A DNA stretch of 64,000 bases from Marinobacter halotolerans (GCF_008795985.1 NZ_VMHP01000001.1:1798001-1862000); one strand, 5' to 3'. Numbered from the stretch's first letter, positions 35,384 to 45,782 are shown. A program made the numbers and translations. The notes: generated by a model from the sequence alone, not told the origin.

Positions 35384-36958
35384 TCAGATCTGGAAGCGTG
35401 CAATCTGCGTGCTGAGACCCTCGGCGAGTCTTGCCAGTTCCTCGCTGGCGGCCGAGACCTGCTCGGCAGAGGCAGCGGACTGATCGCCCCCGTCACGGAT
35501 CTGGGTGATGTTCTGGTTGATGTCTTCCGCCACGGAAGTCTGTTGCTCGGCGGCGGTGGCAATCTGGCTGTTGTACTGGCGAATTTCCTCAACGGCTTCC
35601 GCCATTTCCTGAATCGCCGTACCGGCAGATTCCGCCCGCTCAAGGGTCTGTTCTGCCAGCCGGTTGCCGGTTTCCATGCTGGCCACCGAGGTTTCCGCAC
35701 TGGTGACCAGGTTGCCAATCAACGATTCAATCTCGGTTGCCGAGCTCTGGGTGCGCTGGGCCAGTGAACGTACCTCGTCGGCCACCACCGCAAACCCGCG
35801 CCCCTGCTCACCGGCCCGGGCCGCTTCGATGGCGGCGTTCAGGGCCAGCAGGTTGGTCTGCTCGGCTACGGACTTGATGACGTCCAGTACGGTGCCAATG
35901 TTGTTGGTCTCCGCCTGCAGGCCGTTGAGCTGTTTCATCACCTCTGCGCTCTGTTTGTTCAGATCCGCGACAAAGGACAGGGTTTCCCTCACGGCTTTCT
36001 CGCCGCCGCCGGATTTTTCACTGGCGTGGTTGGCCGCCTGGAACGCGGCCTCGGCGCTCTTGGCGACGTCGTTGACCGTAGCCACCATTTCGTTCATGGC
36101 GGTGGCCACCTGGTCGGTCTGGCTTTGTTGTTCCGCGACGCTCTTGCTGGTCTGATTGGTAACGGTGGACAGCTCTTCGGAGGATGACGCAATGCTGGTC
36201 GCGCCGGTGTTGATTTCGCGCACCAGTTCGCCGAGGTTCGTCACCATGGTGGCGAAGGCCGCCTGCAACTGGCCAAACTCATCACCCCGGTCACTTTTTA
36301 CCCGGACGGTCAGGTCACCGGAGGCCACTTTGTTGGCAATTTCCACGGTGTCGCGCACCGGCCCGGTGATACCGCGAGTGATGGCCAGGCCAATAATCGC
36401 CGCGAGTACGGCCATCACCACGGAAATGATAATCAGCAGATTCACCGCATTGTTGTACTGTTCTTCCATCCGGTTGACCTGAAGCTCCTGAAGCCCTTCG
36501 GCCAGGCCGACTATATCGCGCGCTGTTTGCTGCAGGTTTTCCTCGATGGCTTCGACCACCTCCGGGCTTTCATCGATCTGCGCCTGGAGCTTGCCAATCA
36601 GCCTGTTGTAATCCTTCACACCATCAATAATGCCCTGGGCCCTTTCGTCGTCCTCTGGCACCACCAGCATTTCCTTGAGCTCTTTGGCTTTTTCTGCCGC
36701 GTCAGAGGCCAGAGACCTTGCCTGATCGGCGTAAGTGGCCTCTTGACGGAGCTGGAAGTTCTTTTCTTCCAGTCTGGCATTCAGCAGGCTGCCTTCCGCA
36801 CTGCTGGCGGCGGCAACAATCAGGGAGCGGTCGTAGTAAAGACTGAGAGTGTTTATTCCCAAAGCTGCAATCACGACCGCCAGAAGCACCACGAAGGTGA
36901 AGGCGGCCCCGAGTTTTTTGCCAATTGAGATATTGTTGAAGGTGTCTGCAATGGCCAT
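35384..36958 (-). CDS. Methyl-accepting chemotaxis protein
   Basis: 524 residues. Two membrane helices (about 15-37 and 172-195) enclose an all-helical periplasmic sensor of about 130 residues that resembles the helical bimodular type. A HAMP domain (about 197-250) and the signalling coiled coil follow, with the invariant tip [19 protein letters not shown]. It senses an unknown ligand and controls CheA. It has no C-terminal pentapeptide tether for CheR. Between it and the next gene, CGACGT and ACGTCG form a small inverted repeat (37001-37019). Confidence 0.93.
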   Translation of the reverse strand: MAIADTFNNISIGKKLGAAFTFVVLLAVVIAALGINTLSLYYDRSLIVAAASSAEGSLLNARLEEKNFQLRQEATYADQARSLASDAAEKAKELKEMLVVPEDDERAQGIIDGVKDYNRLIGKLQAQIDESPEVVEAIEENLQQTARDIVGLAEGLQELQVNRMEEQYNNAVNLLIIISVVMAVLAAIIGLAITRGITGPVRDTVEIANKVASGDLTVRVKSDRGDEFGQLQAAFATMVTNLGELVREINTGATSIASSSEELSTVTNQTSKSVAEQQSQTDQVATAMNEMVATVNDVAKSAEAAFQAANHASEKSGGGEKAVRETLSFVADLNKQSAEVMKQLNGLQAETNNIGTVLDVIKSVAEQTNLLALNAAIEAARAGEQGRGFAVVADEVRSLAQRTQSSATEIESLIGNLVTSAETSVASMETGNRLAEQTLERAESAGTAIQEMAEAVEEIRQYNSQIATAAEQQTSVAEDINQNITQIRDGGDQSAASAEQVSAASEELARLAEGLSTQIARFQI

Positions 36959-37081
36959 TTTCTGTTCCCGATCCCTACCGATTTAAAGATTTATGTGCAC
37001 CGACGTATTTAAGACGTCGCGTATACATCTTTAGCGGCCGGGTGGGATGAATCTTGATGAAATTTCTTCAGTTTATTTGGG

Positions 37082-37663
37082 TCACCTGTCCTCTTTGTCA
37101 GCCGTTGCAGAACGGAGTGCTTCCAGATGTGGCCGCACGGCCTGCTTGTCCGCCTCAGGCGCATTGGCCGCACTGTCCATTGCTGATCTGGCGCCTCCCA
37201 TCATTTCACGCATCTGCTGTTTCTGCGCTTCGCTCATGTTGGGGTTGTTCTCGATTTCCGCCATGGCCCTTTCCATTTCCCGGTTCATCTGGCCGGCGTT
37301 CTTGCCCATCTCAATGGCGCTCCAGGCACGCAGGATCCGGTCTCCGGTCTGTCCCCATTGTTCAGGACTGGAAAAGCCATGCTGCTTAACCACACGGGCA
37401 AGGTCGTCATACATCGCATGGCCTTCCATCCGCTCCACCGATGACGAAAATATGCTCGACATATCGTCCATACCGAGATCACTTTCTTCGGTAGCCAGGT
37501 CGTCGGGCAGGGTGTCGTATTTGTCTTCCATGCCCTGAAGTGCTTCAAGGCTGTTGATAAAGGATCGGACCTTCTGGTCGGTCAATGCTTCTGCGTGCGC
37601 CGGAACCGCGGTGAATGCAAGCAGGCAGAAAAAGGTAAGCAGAATGGCATACAGTCGCTTCAT
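37082..37663 (-). CDS. Exported helical protein of unknown function
   Basis: 193 residues with a signal peptide (about 1-24, ending AHA). The mature part is helical, acidic and rich in Met, with MNREMERAMAEIENNPNMS near 128-147 and a QQMREMM stretch after it. Not recognised. The ATG has AGGAGA seven bases upstream. A perfect inverted repeat, TTTCATCC/GGATGAAA, lies upstream at 37695-37718 and may be a regulatory site. Confidence 0.78.
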   Translation of the reverse strand: MKRLYAILLTFFCLLAFTAVPAHAEALTDQKVRSFINSLEALQGMEDKYDTLPDDLATEESDLGMDDMSSIFSSSVERMEGHAMYDDLARVVKQHGFSSPEQWGQTGDRILRAWSAIEMGKNAGQMNREMERAMAEIENNPNMSEAQKQQMREMMGGARSAMDSAANAPEADKQAVRPHLEALRSATADKEDR

Positions 37664-37781
37664 GACAACGTCTCCTTGTGATTGGGACCTCCGGTTTCAT
37701 CCGTTGATATGGATGAAAGTCCTTTAAAGATAGTTCGCTGTTTGTCTGCTGGCAAAAAGCTGGCTGGATGCTTCGCCGGGT

Positions 37782-38948
37782 CTAGGTGAAGGCCTGAAGG
37801 CCAGTCTGTCCTCGGCCAAGAATCAAAGCATGAATGTCGTGGGTGCCCTCGTAGGTGTTCACTGATTCCAGATTCATGACATGGCGAATCACATGATATT
37901 CGTCGGAAATACCGTTGCCGCCGTGCAGGTCCCGGGCGGTGCGGGCAATGTCCAGAGCCTTGCCGCAGTTGTTGCGTTTCAGCAGGGAAACCGCTTCCGG
38001 CGACGCGGTGCCAGCATCCATCATCCGGCCCAGTTGAAGGGTGCTTTGCAGGGCCAGGGTGATCTCCGTCTGCATGTCCACCAGCTTTTTCTGGACCAGC
38101 TGGTTGGCTGCCAGGGGCTTGCCGAACTGCTTTCTGTCCAGGGTGTACTGCCGGGCAGCGTGCCAGCAGAATTCCGCCGCCCCCAGCGAGCCCCAGCAGA
38201 TGCCGTAGCGGGCCTTGTTCAGGCAGCTGAATGGCCCTTTCAGGCCTTCGACGTCCAGCCGGTTTTCTGCTGGCACAAACACCCCGTCCATGAAGATGGA
38301 GCCGGTTTCGGAGGCGCGCAGAGAGAATTTGCCGTCAATCCTGGGCGTTTCCAGCCCGTCCATGCCCCGCTCCAGAACAAACCCGGTGACGGTTCCGTCC
38401 AGTTTTGCCCAGACCACGAAAACATCGGCAATCGGGGCGTTGGTAATCCAGGTTTTTGCCCCGCTGACGAGATAGCCGCCGTCCACTGCTTTGGCGTGGG
38501 TGACCATGCTGCCCGGATCAGACCCGTGGTCAGGCTCGGTCAGACCAAAACTGCCCACCAGTTCGCCGGAAGCCAGTCTAGGCAGAAGCCGCTGTTTCAG
38601 CGCCTCCCCGGCAAAGGCGTGGATGGGATGGATAACGAGGGACGACTGCACACTGAGCGCAGAGCGATAGGCGGAATCCACCCGCTCCACCTCGCGGGCG
38701 ATCAGGCCATAGCAGACGTGGCTGAGGCCGGGTCCACCGTAGGTTTCCGGCAGTGTGGCGCCAAGCATACCCAGACTGCCCATGTCGTTGAATATCTGCC
38801 GGTCGAAAGACCCCTCGCGGTTGGCTTGAAGAATGCCGGGCATAAGCCTCTTGTCGCAAAACGCCTTAATGCTGTCGCGGACTTGGCGCTCGTCGTCGGC
38901 CAACTGGCTTTCAAAACCCAGCAGATCATTCCAGGGTGAAGTGGTCAT
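37782..38948 (-). CDS. gcdH: Glutaryl-CoA dehydrogenase (acyl-CoA dehydrogenase family)
   Basis: 388 residues. It oxidises and decarboxylates glutaryl-CoA to crotonyl-CoA in lysine/tryptophan breakdown, using FAD. The C-terminal [20 protein letters not shown] contains the catalytic Glu and the GcdH-type ending [16 protein letters not shown]/substrate segments [16 protein letters not shown] and [10 protein letters not shown] are intact. It stands alone, with AGGAG before the ATG and no LysR or CoA-transferase gene next to it. Confidence 0.92.
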   Translation of the reverse strand: MTTSPWNDLLGFESQLADDERQVRDSIKAFCDKRLMPGILQANREGSFDRQIFNDMGSLGMLGATLPETYGGPGLSHVCYGLIAREVERVDSAYRSALSVQSSLVIHPIHAFAGEALKQRLLPRLASGELVGSFGLTEPDHGSDPGSMVTHAKAVDGGYLVSGAKTWITNAPIADVFVVWAKLDGTVTGFVLERGMDGLETPRIDGKFSLRASETGSIFMDGVFVPAENRLDVEGLKGPFSCLNKARYGICWGSLGAAEFCWHAARQYTLDRKQFGKPLAANQLVQKKLVDMQTEITLALQSTLQLGRMMDAGTASPEAVSLLKRNNCGKALDIARTARDLHGGNGISDEYHVIRHVMNLESVNTYEGTHDIHALILGRGQTGLQAFT

Positions 38949-39180
38949 CGTTTTCTCCTGCCAGCAGGTGCCGGTGGTGTTGTTCGGGTGTGTTTGCCAG
39001 TTTAACGGCAGTGCAAGGCTTCTGCCATTTGAGAGCCGTGATGGAATTGTGATGTTTGCGGTATAGACTCTTTAGGCTGCCGTGACACCGCTGTGAGTGT
39101 CAGTGTTCATCATCGATTCCAGGCCTGCCAGATTGGCATGCCAGGCCCTCAGGGTTTCAGACAGATTGATGGAGAATAGA

Positions 39181-39480
39181 ATGATGAATCTAAAGATGGT
39201 AGCGGCAGTCCTGATGCTTGGTCTGATGTCGGGTGTCACCCACGCCGACGAAATGGCCAAGGACGACGGCATGATGAAGCACGATGCAGAATCGTCCATG
39301 TCTGCTCACAAGATGAAAAAAGATGACATGTCCGGCGCCATGGGCGACGGTATGAAGGACAAAGGCATGATGAATGACGACATGCACGGAACTATGAAAA
39401 AGGAAGGCATGAAAAAGGACGGCATGCAGGGCAGCATGAAGGAAGACGGTATGATGAAAGAAGACAGCATGGCCAAATGA
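39181..39480 (+). CDS. Exported methionine-rich MxKDx-repeat protein
   Basis: 99 residues from the ATG at 39181, with GGAG upstream. The signal peptide ends at about residue 22 (GVTHA). About 18 of the remaining 77 residues are Met, set in repeated GMxKDGM/GMKKDGM units with Lys, Asp and Gly, matching the pentapeptide MxKDx repeat family. There are no Cys or aromatic residues in the mature part. It overlaps the response regulator by 4 bp (ATGA), so it belongs to that operon. In Azospira, the Met-rich periplasmic protein MrpX scavenges hypochlorite and is repaired by a methionine sulfoxide reductase; a similar role here is inference. Confidence 0.85.
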   Translation: MMNLKMVAAVLMLGLMSGVTHADEMAKDDGMMKHDAESSMSAHKMKKDDMSGAMGDGMKDKGMMNDDMHGTMKKEGMKKDGMQGSMKEDGMMKEDSMAK

Positions 39481-40178
39481 CAAGAACGATTCTGATCATA
39501 GAAGATAATTCCAGCATCGGCGACCTGGTGCGAATGCAGGTTGCCGATCTGGGCATGACGCCTGTTCTGTGTGACCGGGGCGACACCGGGCTGGCCCGTT
39601 TCCGTGAAGGCGGCATTGATCTGGTGATTCTGGATCTGATGCTGCCGGGACTGGACGGGCTTTCGGTGTGTCGTGAGATTCGTGGCGGTGCCGGCTATGT
39701 ACCCGTGCTGATGCTGACGGCCAAGAGCACGGAGCTGGACCGGGTGCTGGGGCTGGAAATGGGAGCGGACGATTATCTCACCAAGCCCTTCAGTGTTGCG
39801 GAGTTGTCTGCCCGCGTAAAAGCACTGTTCCGCAGGGTTGACGCCATGGCCGGGGCAAAAGAAAACCAGGATGAGGAAACCGAGCTGGTGGTGCCCGGTC
39901 TGAAAATGGATCCCGCCCGGCGACGGGTGTTTGTCCGGGATGAGGAAGTGGAACTGACCGCCCGGGAATTCGACCTGCTTTGGCATTTCGCCAGTCAGCC
40001 GGGGCGCGTGTTCAGCCGGGTGCAGTTGCTGGACAAGGTGTGGGGTTACAACCACGAGGGCTACGAGCACACGGTAAACACCCACATCAACCGGTTGCGT
40101 GGCAAAATCGAAACCGACCCCGCCCAGCCGGAATTCATCGAAACGGTCTGGGGTGTGGGCTATCGCTTCCGGGAGTAG
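39477..40178 (+). CDS. OmpR-family response regulator
   Basis: 233 residues. The receiver (about 1-120) has the acidic pair ED at 9-10, the phosphoacceptor Asp53 (LVILDLMLPG) and the Lys in LTKPF. The C-terminal winged helix (about 135-233) has the LTAREFDLLWHFASQPG and THINRLRGKIE segments that bind DNA. It starts inside the stop of the Met-rich gene and is followed 3 bp later by its kinase. Its likely targets are its own operon and perhaps the msrA-msrB gene downstream. Confidence 0.94.
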   Translation: MTRTILIIEDNSSIGDLVRMQVADLGMTPVLCDRGDTGLARFREGGIDLVILDLMLPGLDGLSVCREIRGGAGYVPVLMLTAKSTELDRVLGLEMGADDYLTKPFSVAELSARVKALFRRVDAMAGAKENQDEETELVVPGLKMDPARRRVFVRDEEVELTAREFDLLWHFASQPGRVFSRVQLLDKVWGYNHEGYEHTVNTHINRLRGKIETDPAQPEFIETVWGVGYRFRE

Positions 40179-40181
40179 TCC

Positions 40182-41690
40182 ATGCTGAAAACCCTCTACA
40201 CCCGCCTTGCGCTGGGGCTGTTTCTGCTACTGTTGCTGGTTGGTCTGCTCTACGCCTTTATTACCATCTATTCCCTGAAAGAATACAACGCCTCGGTAAA
40301 CCAGGAGATTCATCGCGATCTGGCCAGCAACCTGGTGGCGGATCGCAACCTGGTGAGCGGCGGCGAACTGGACCGAAGCGCGCTGAAAGAGCTTTTCTCG
40401 CTCTATATGACGATCAACCCCAGTATCGAGATCTACTTGCTGGATCTCGACGGCACTATCCTTTCGTACTCGGCGGAGCCGGGAAAGATCAAACGCAACA
40501 GGGTTTCGCTGGCGCCTGTCCGCAGGCTGCTTGCGGACATGGGGGAATATCCGGTGCTGGGGGACGACCCCCGCAGTCACCAGCGTCAAAAGGTATTTTC
40601 GGTGACCCCGGTACCTTCGGCCGACAAGCCCGAGGGCTATCTGTATGTGGTACTGCGGGGTGAAGAATACGATGCCGCGGAAACCATGGCCCGGGGCGGC
40701 CAACTGATCGGGCTCAGCGCCTGGGCTCTGCTGATCAGCCTGGTGGTGGTGATGATTGCGGGGCTGGTGGTATTCAGGCTGCTGACCCGGCGGCTGACCC
40801 TGCTGACCGGGCTGGTAGAAGACTTCGAGGCCGGTGACATGAGCCAGCGCCCGGAGAAGACCTGGCTCAGCCAGCGACCGGTGGTGAAGGACGAGATCGA
40901 CTATCTGGGGGCGACCTTTGACGAAATGGCCCGGCGTATCGCCAGCCAGATTGACCAGCTCAAAGACAAGGACGCCCAGCGTCGTCAGCTTGTGGCTCAG
41001 GTGTCCCACGATCTACGCACGCCCCTGGCTTCCATGCAGGGGTACATCGAGACGCTGAAGCTGCGCCGTGACCGTCTGAGTGATGAAGAGCAGGCGCGTT
41101 TTCTGCAGATAGCCCTGCAGGAGGGTCAGCGACTGAGCCGACTGGTGGATGAACTTTTTGAACTGGCTGCCCTCGAAGCAAGAGAGAAACAGCCGATGCC
41201 GGAGCCTTTTCCGCTGGCCGAGCTGGTGCACGATGTGGTTCACAAGCACAGCCCTGAGGCTGGCAAAAAATCTGTGGCTTTGCAGGTCACTGGCAATCCG
41301 CAGATTCCGCTGGCCTTTGCGGATCTGGCCATGACCGAGCGGGTGCTGGACAACCTGATCGGTAATGCCATTACCTATACCCCGGAGGGTGGGCGGATCA
41401 CCATCGGCTTCGCTGATGCCGATGGCCTGCCGGAGGTCTGTGTCCGCGACAGCGGCCCTGGCATTCCGGCGCAGGATCTGCCTCATATATTTGAGCCCTT
41501 CTACCGGGGCCAGGGCACGGGTGAAGCGGGCCACGCAGGGCTGGGGCTGGCCATAGCGCGGCGAATAATGAGCCTTCAGGGCGGAAACATCCGTGCCGAG
41601 AACGCCGACGAAGGCGGCGCCTGCTTCTGTATCCGGCTACCGGTATCGGGCACTACGGATGCATCCGGAATGATCCCTCCGGCGTTATAG
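40182..41690 (+). CDS. Sensor histidine kinase
   Basis: 502 residues. Two membrane helices (about 8-30 and 180-205) flank a periplasmic sensor of about 150 residues. A HAMP domain (about 203-265) leads to the HisKA motif VSHDLRTPLASM (phosphorylated His near 275). An ATPase domain follows, with NLIGNAITYTPEGG, RDSGPGIP and GLGLAIARRIM. It should phosphorylate the adjacent regulator on an envelope signal. Periplasmic oxidation is a plausible signal given the neighbours, but the sensor has few features that prove it. Confidence 0.93.
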   Translation: MLKTLYTRLALGLFLLLLLVGLLYAFITIYSLKEYNASVNQEIHRDLASNLVADRNLVSGGELDRSALKELFSLYMTINPSIEIYLLDLDGTILSYSAEPGKIKRNRVSLAPVRRLLADMGEYPVLGDDPRSHQRQKVFSVTPVPSADKPEGYLYVVLRGEEYDAAETMARGGQLIGLSAWALLISLVVVMIAGLVVFRLLTRRLTLLTGLVEDFEAGDMSQRPEKTWLSQRPVVKDEIDYLGATFDEMARRIASQIDQLKDKDAQRRQLVAQVSHDLRTPLASMQGYIETLKLRRDRLSDEEQARFLQIALQEGQRLSRLVDELFELAALEAREKQPMPEPFPLAELVHDVVHKHSPEAGKKSVALQVTGNPQIPLAFADLAMTERVLDNLIGNAITYTPEGGRITIGFADADGLPEVCVRDSGPGIPAQDLPHIFEPFYRGQGTGEAGHAGLGLAIARRIMSLQGGNIRAENADEGGACFCIRLPVSGTTDASGMIPPAL

Positions 41691-41734
41691 AAACGTAATT
41701 AATGCAAGAAGCTGTTGTGACACGTTTGATGCAG

Positions 41735-41786
41735 ACTAAACAATCAGTACAGCTCAGGCTGTTTAGTCAGTAAAGCTCAGGCTGTT
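41735..41786. repeat. Direct and inverted repeats upstream of msrA-msrB
   Basis: A 20-bp unit, TCAGTACAGCTCAGGCTGTT (41744-41763), recurs at 41767-41786 with one mismatch, a 23-bp period. ACTAAACA (41735-41742) and TGTTTAGT (41760-41767) form a perfect 8-bp inverted repeat around the first copy. The spacing of about two helical turns fits binding of a response-regulator dimer. The 125-bp gap holds no gene. Confidence 0.65.
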
Positions 41787-41815
41787 CACAGGTATACAAC
41801 GCAAGAGGTCTGGTT

Positions 41816-43000
41816 ATGAAACGCTATCTGTTATTGGGCACCCTGGCAGCCATCATTGGGCTGACCGGATTGCAGGTGGGTGCCGCTGATGAGGCGGACA
41901 CCGAATATGCTCCGAAAGATCCGAGCCTGGAAGTGGCTACCTTTGCCGGTGGCTGCTTCTGGTGTGTGGAAGAGGCATTTGAACAAAAGGCGCCCGGGGT
42001 GGTTGAAGCCGTGTCGGGTTACGCCGGTGGTGAAGAAGCCAATCCCACTTACCAGCAGGTAGCCGGTGGCCAGACCGGGCACACCGAAGCGGTGCAGGTC
42101 TATTACGACCCCACCAAGATCACCTATGAAGGCCTGCTGCAGACACTGTGGCGTACTGCCAACCCTACTGATACCAAGGGCCAGTATGTTGACCGTGGGC
42201 GACAGTATCGTCCAGCGATCTTCTACCACAACCAGGAAGAAAAGCGGCTGGCCGAAGAGTCCGTAGCTCAGCTGGAGGCCTCAGGCCGTTACGACAAGCC
42301 GGTGGCCATTGAGATCGTGCCGTTTGAAAAATTCTACCCAGCAGAGAAGTACCACCAGGACTACTACAAGAAAAATCCGGTGCGGTACAACGTTTATACC
42401 TTCAATTCAGGTCGCTATCAGTTCATTGAAAAGGTCTGGGGTGACGATCAGAAAGTGGATTACTCCAAGTACCGCCCCGAGACTGATATGAAATCCCAGT
42501 CTTCGATGGGTTCTCAGTCCTCCAGCAATGACAGTCAGGGCTTCAACCCTGAGACCTTCACCATGCCCGACAAGAAAGCTCTGAAGAAGATGCTGTCGGA
42601 CATGGAGTACTACGTCACCCAGGAAGACGGCACAGAGCCTGCCTATGACAATCAGTACTACGACAACAAACGACCGGGTCTGTATGTCGACGTGGTTTCT
42701 GGCGAGCCGCTCTTCTCATCGGCAGACAAGTACAAATCCAACACCGGCTGGCCGAGTTTCACCAAGCCGATCGAGCCCGATATGGTGGTGGAAAAGGAAG
42801 ATAATTCTTTCTTTATGTCCCGCACCGAGATTCGCAGCCGCTATGCGGATTCGCACCTGGGCCACGTGTTCAATGACGGTCCGGCACCGACCGGCCTGCG
42901 CTATTGCATGAACTCGGCCGCACTGGATTTCATTCCCCTGGAGGAGATGGAAGAGCGTGGGTACGGCGAGTATATCGATGATGTGAAAGGGAACAGCTAA
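41816..43000 (+). CDS. msrAB: Exported MsrA-MsrB fusion methionine sulfoxide reductase
   Basis: 394 residues with a signal peptide (about 1-24, ending QVGA), so it acts in the envelope. MsrA (about 38-205) has the active site GGCFWCVEE (Cys47). A Ser/Gln-rich linker (about 222-245) leads to MsrB (about 248-385) with the catalytic Cys364 in [11 protein letters not shown]. The first zinc-binding CxxC position reads [11 protein letters not shown], so this is the zinc-free MsrB type. It reduces both S- and R-methionine sulfoxide. AGAGGT lies before the ATG. It follows the Met-rich protein and two-component genes. Confidence 0.93.
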   Translation: MKRYLLLGTLAAIIGLTGLQVGAADEADTEYAPKDPSLEVATFAGGCFWCVEEAFEQKAPGVVEAVSGYAGGEEANPTYQQVAGGQTGHTEAVQVYYDPTKITYEGLLQTLWRTANPTDTKGQYVDRGRQYRPAIFYHNQEEKRLAEESVAQLEASGRYDKPVAIEIVPFEKFYPAEKYHQDYYKKNPVRYNVYTFNSGRYQFIEKVWGDDQKVDYSKYRPETDMKSQSSMGSQSSSNDSQGFNPETFTMPDKKALKKMLSDMEYYVTQEDGTEPAYDNQYYDNKRPGLYVDVVSGEPLFSSADKYKSNTGWPSFTKPIEPDMVVEKEDNSFFMSRTEIRSRYADSHLGHVFNDGPAPTGLRYCMNSAALDFIPLEEMEERGYGEYIDDVKGNS

Positions 43001-43025
43001 GGCCCGGACACCTTAGAGTCAGAGA

Positions 43026-43766
43026 TTAGAGCCAGAGATCGCCGATCGGGGTCTCTGGCGAAAAGTGGTGCCGGATTTGGGCCATCAGCAATTCCGCCGT
43101 CGCCAAGGCGTCCACCAGAGCGTTGTGGGACGGGTAGTGGGGCAACCGGTATCGGACGCGGCTGTCAGAAAGGCGGATGGATACCGGTTTCCTGCCTCTC
43201 AGTTTCTGCAGCAGCGTCGGCTGACGATTCGGATTCAGAAAGGCCTCGATCGCCATGGTATCAAGCAGCGGAAAGTCGATACCTTCGCCGGTGCGCCAGT
43301 GGACCGCCACATTCATAAAAGGCCGTTCGATGGCCCGGTAATGAACCACGGGAATCCGGCCTTTCAGGCTGTCCAGAACCTCCTCAAGTACCTCGTCCAG
43401 GTCAGGCGCCTTATCGATGTCACTGTGGGTGATACCGTGAATGGTGACCGAAGTCTGATGTAGAGGAAGCGGCGGTTTTACCAGCCAATGCCTGGCGCCT
43501 GACAGCTGGATATGATTCAGGTCGAACGGTACAACCCCGATACTGACGATGGAATTGTGGTTCGGGTCCAGACCGGTGGTCTCGAAATCCACCGCCACCA
43601 TCGGCACCTCTTCCATGGGTGTGTCCGCGGACACACATCCCGCCTCATAGAACCGCTTCAGGCGCTGGTCTTTTGCCTCCTGGGCAAGAGTTTCGAAGCG
43701 TGCCGGCCAGTCAGAGGCGGCTTTTTGCCCATCGGTTTCATTCGTGGTGTCTATCCCTTCAGACAT
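43026..43766 (-). CDS. DnaQ-like 3'-5' exonuclease
   Basis: 246 residues with the DEDDh pattern: VDFETTGLDPNHNSIVSIG (Exo I) and PSHNALVDALAT (Exo III, with His). It should degrade single-stranded DNA or RNA from the 3' end. It overlaps the upstream cNMP/CBS/DUF294 gene by 8 bp, and the pair is often found together in gammaproteobacteria. Confidence 0.88.
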   Translation of the reverse strand: MSEGIDTTNETDGQKAASDWPARFETLAQEAKDQRLKRFYEAGCVSADTPMEEVPMVAVDFETTGLDPNHNSIVSIGVVPFDLNHIQLSGARHWLVKPPLPLHQTSVTIHGITHSDIDKAPDLDEVLEEVLDSLKGRIPVVHYRAIERPFMNVAVHWRTGEGIDFPLLDTMAIEAFLNPNRQPTLLQKLRGRKPVSIRLSDSRVRYRLPHYPSHNALVDALATAELLMAQIRHHFSPETPIGDLWL

Positions 43767-45630
43767 TGCGAACCGCCCCCGCGTTGTAGCGGAACCGCAG
43801 GAACTTCTGAGCCTGGCTGAGCACCTGAAACGCGTCTTTCAGGTGGCTGCGTTCGAAGGGTGACAGATCTTCCGGGCGCACATTGTTATCGGGCTCCTTG
43901 CCTGCCTCGATAGCCAGCGCCTGATGGCGGATACGCACAATGGCGATGAACTCGAAGGCATCCCTCAGGTTGCCGACTCCATCCTCGGGAATCAGCTCGG
44001 TATCGCCGATCGCCTTGAGCCGGTTGAAGGTGTTCTGGGCTTTGGAGCCGCAGGCCAAGGCGTGGATGCGTATCAGATCCGACATGGGCGCCGTGCCCCG
44101 GCGTTTCAGGTTGAACGTCTTGTTGTGCTGGCCGTCCTCTTCCATCACAAACTGACGGAAAAACCCCAGCGGTGGGGTGCGGCCAAGGGCGTTACGGGCC
44201 ATCATGGCGAGGAACCGCGGGTTCTTGCTGGCTCGGCTGGCAACGAATCCCTGCAACTCATCGGTGAACCCGGTTTCCCCGTGGATGCCATCCAGATCGA
44301 AGAAAATGTTGCTGTTCAGCAGCGCTTCTGCCTTGGGGTTATCGATCCAGTCCGCGAAGTAGTCCTTCCACACTTTCAGCGGCTGACGCCACTTGTTATT
44401 GGTGGCCATGATGTCGCCGGTGCAGTAGCTGTACCCGCATTCGGCCAGGCCGTCACTGACAAACTTCGCCAGGGCCTTGAAGTACTCGTCATGCTCTTCC
44501 GGGACAAACTCATCCGACAGCACCATGGCGTTGTCCTGGTCGGTCACTACCAGCTGTTCGTCCCGGGCCATTGAACCCAGTGCCATGAAGCAGTAGGGCA
44601 CCGGCGGCGGCCCCAGCTTCTCCTCGCCCAACTCCAGCAGGCGCTGGCTGAAACTGCGTCCGATGCCGGCGATAGCGCTGCCAATCATGTGGGAGTTGGC
44701 ATCCTCGTTTACCATTCGAACGAAGGTGTCCGGCACGTCTTTACTCAGGCGCTTCAGGCCTTTGACGTCCTTCTGGTGGTAAATGTTGCTGACCAGATAG
44801 AGACTGTTCTGGGATTCGTGTTTGATGATATCGGACAGGGCAATCACACCGCGCACGGTATCACCGTCCATTACCGGCAGATGGTGCACGTTGTTGTGCA
44901 GCATGGTCAGCATGGCTTCGAAAATAAACGCCGTGGATTTGGTGGTGGTGATGCCGGTACTCATGATTTCACTGATGGGTGTTTCCGATGGCAGGGCCTT
45001 GCTCAAGGCCCGGGTGCGCAGATCCCGATCCGTCACGATGCCGCAAAGCACGGGTTTGTCGCCGCTTTCGTCCATCAGTGGCAGGGCCGACACACCCTGC
45101 TCAGTCATGATCCGGGCCGCTTCCTGAAGCCGAACCGTGTTGGGCGCGGTGACCGCTGCCCGGCCGATCAGGCGGGTGACCCGGGCGGTCATCAGCTGGT
45201 TGGATTTTTCACGCCGGGAAACGGCCGACCTTAGCCGGGATCTGTCCTCAATCTCGACAAAATCCGTGAACTCATCGTTCTCGCAGAGATACTGGAACAG
45301 CTCAAAGGGAATAAGGTAAACCAGCGTATCTTCAATGGCCCGGGCCGGAAATCGGACAGTGCGATTCATCATCAGCCCGAACTGCCCGAAGATCTCACCC
45401 TCGGTTACCCGGTTATAGAGCTCACCGGAGCGGCGGAAGATCTCCACCGCGCCGCTGCGGATGTAATAGAGGTAGTTATTGTTCTGACCGAATTCGAGAA
45501 TGTCGGTGCCTGCGCGGAAATAGGACACTTCGATACCGGAGACCACCCGATCGAGCATTTCCTCTGGCAGGTCATCAAATGGTGCGTGCTGCATCATGTG
45601 ATTACGGATGTCGATCAGCTCGGCCTGCAT
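43759..45630 (-). CDS. Cyclic nucleotide-binding/CBS/DUF294 nucleotidyltransferase-like protein
   Basis: 623 residues. A cNMP-binding domain (about 1-135) is followed by two CBS domains (about 160-275), then a nucleotidyltransferase-like DUF294 domain (about 305-440) with GSMARDEQLVVTDQDN near 350, and a C-terminal DUF294_C region. It resembles a GlnD-like signalling protein; the GSxxR-x-E...D-x-D residues are present, so transfer of a nucleotide is possible. The target is unknown. It is co-transcribed with the exonuclease. Confidence 0.9.
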   Translation of the reverse strand: MQAELIDIRNHMMQHAPFDDLPEEMLDRVVSGIEVSYFRAGTDILEFGQNNNYLYYIRSGAVEIFRRSGELYNRVTEGEIFGQFGLMMNRTVRFPARAIEDTLVYLIPFELFQYLCENDEFTDFVEIEDRSRLRSAVSRREKSNQLMTARVTRLIGRAAVTAPNTVRLQEAARIMTEQGVSALPLMDESGDKPVLCGIVTDRDLRTRALSKALPSETPISEIMSTGITTTKSTAFIFEAMLTMLHNNVHHLPVMDGDTVRGVIALSDIIKHESQNSLYLVSNIYHQKDVKGLKRLSKDVPDTFVRMVNEDANSHMIGSAIAGIGRSFSQRLLELGEEKLGPPPVPYCFMALGSMARDEQLVVTDQDNAMVLSDEFVPEEHDEYFKALAKFVSDGLAECGYSYCTGDIMATNNKWRQPLKVWKDYFADWIDNPKAEALLNSNIFFDLDGIHGETGFTDELQGFVASRASKNPRFLAMMARNALGRTPPLGFFRQFVMEEDGQHNKTFNLKRRGTAPMSDLIRIHALACGSKAQNTFNRLKAIGDTELIPEDGVGNLRDAFEFIAIVRIRHQALAIEAGKEPDNNVRPEDLSPFERSHLKDAFQVLSQAQKFLRFRYNAGAVRNV

Positions 45631-45782
45631 GGCATTGTTCCTTTTTGCACCGGTTCAGCGTTAGGCATGATTCTGCCAATATAGCAGTGGTGCGGGGTGG
45701 GGTTCCATCCAGTGGGCTCTTACCCCAAGGTTGACGCCGCCAAAATCAATTGACCAGCCACAGAGCGGTTGGTAGCCTTTGC

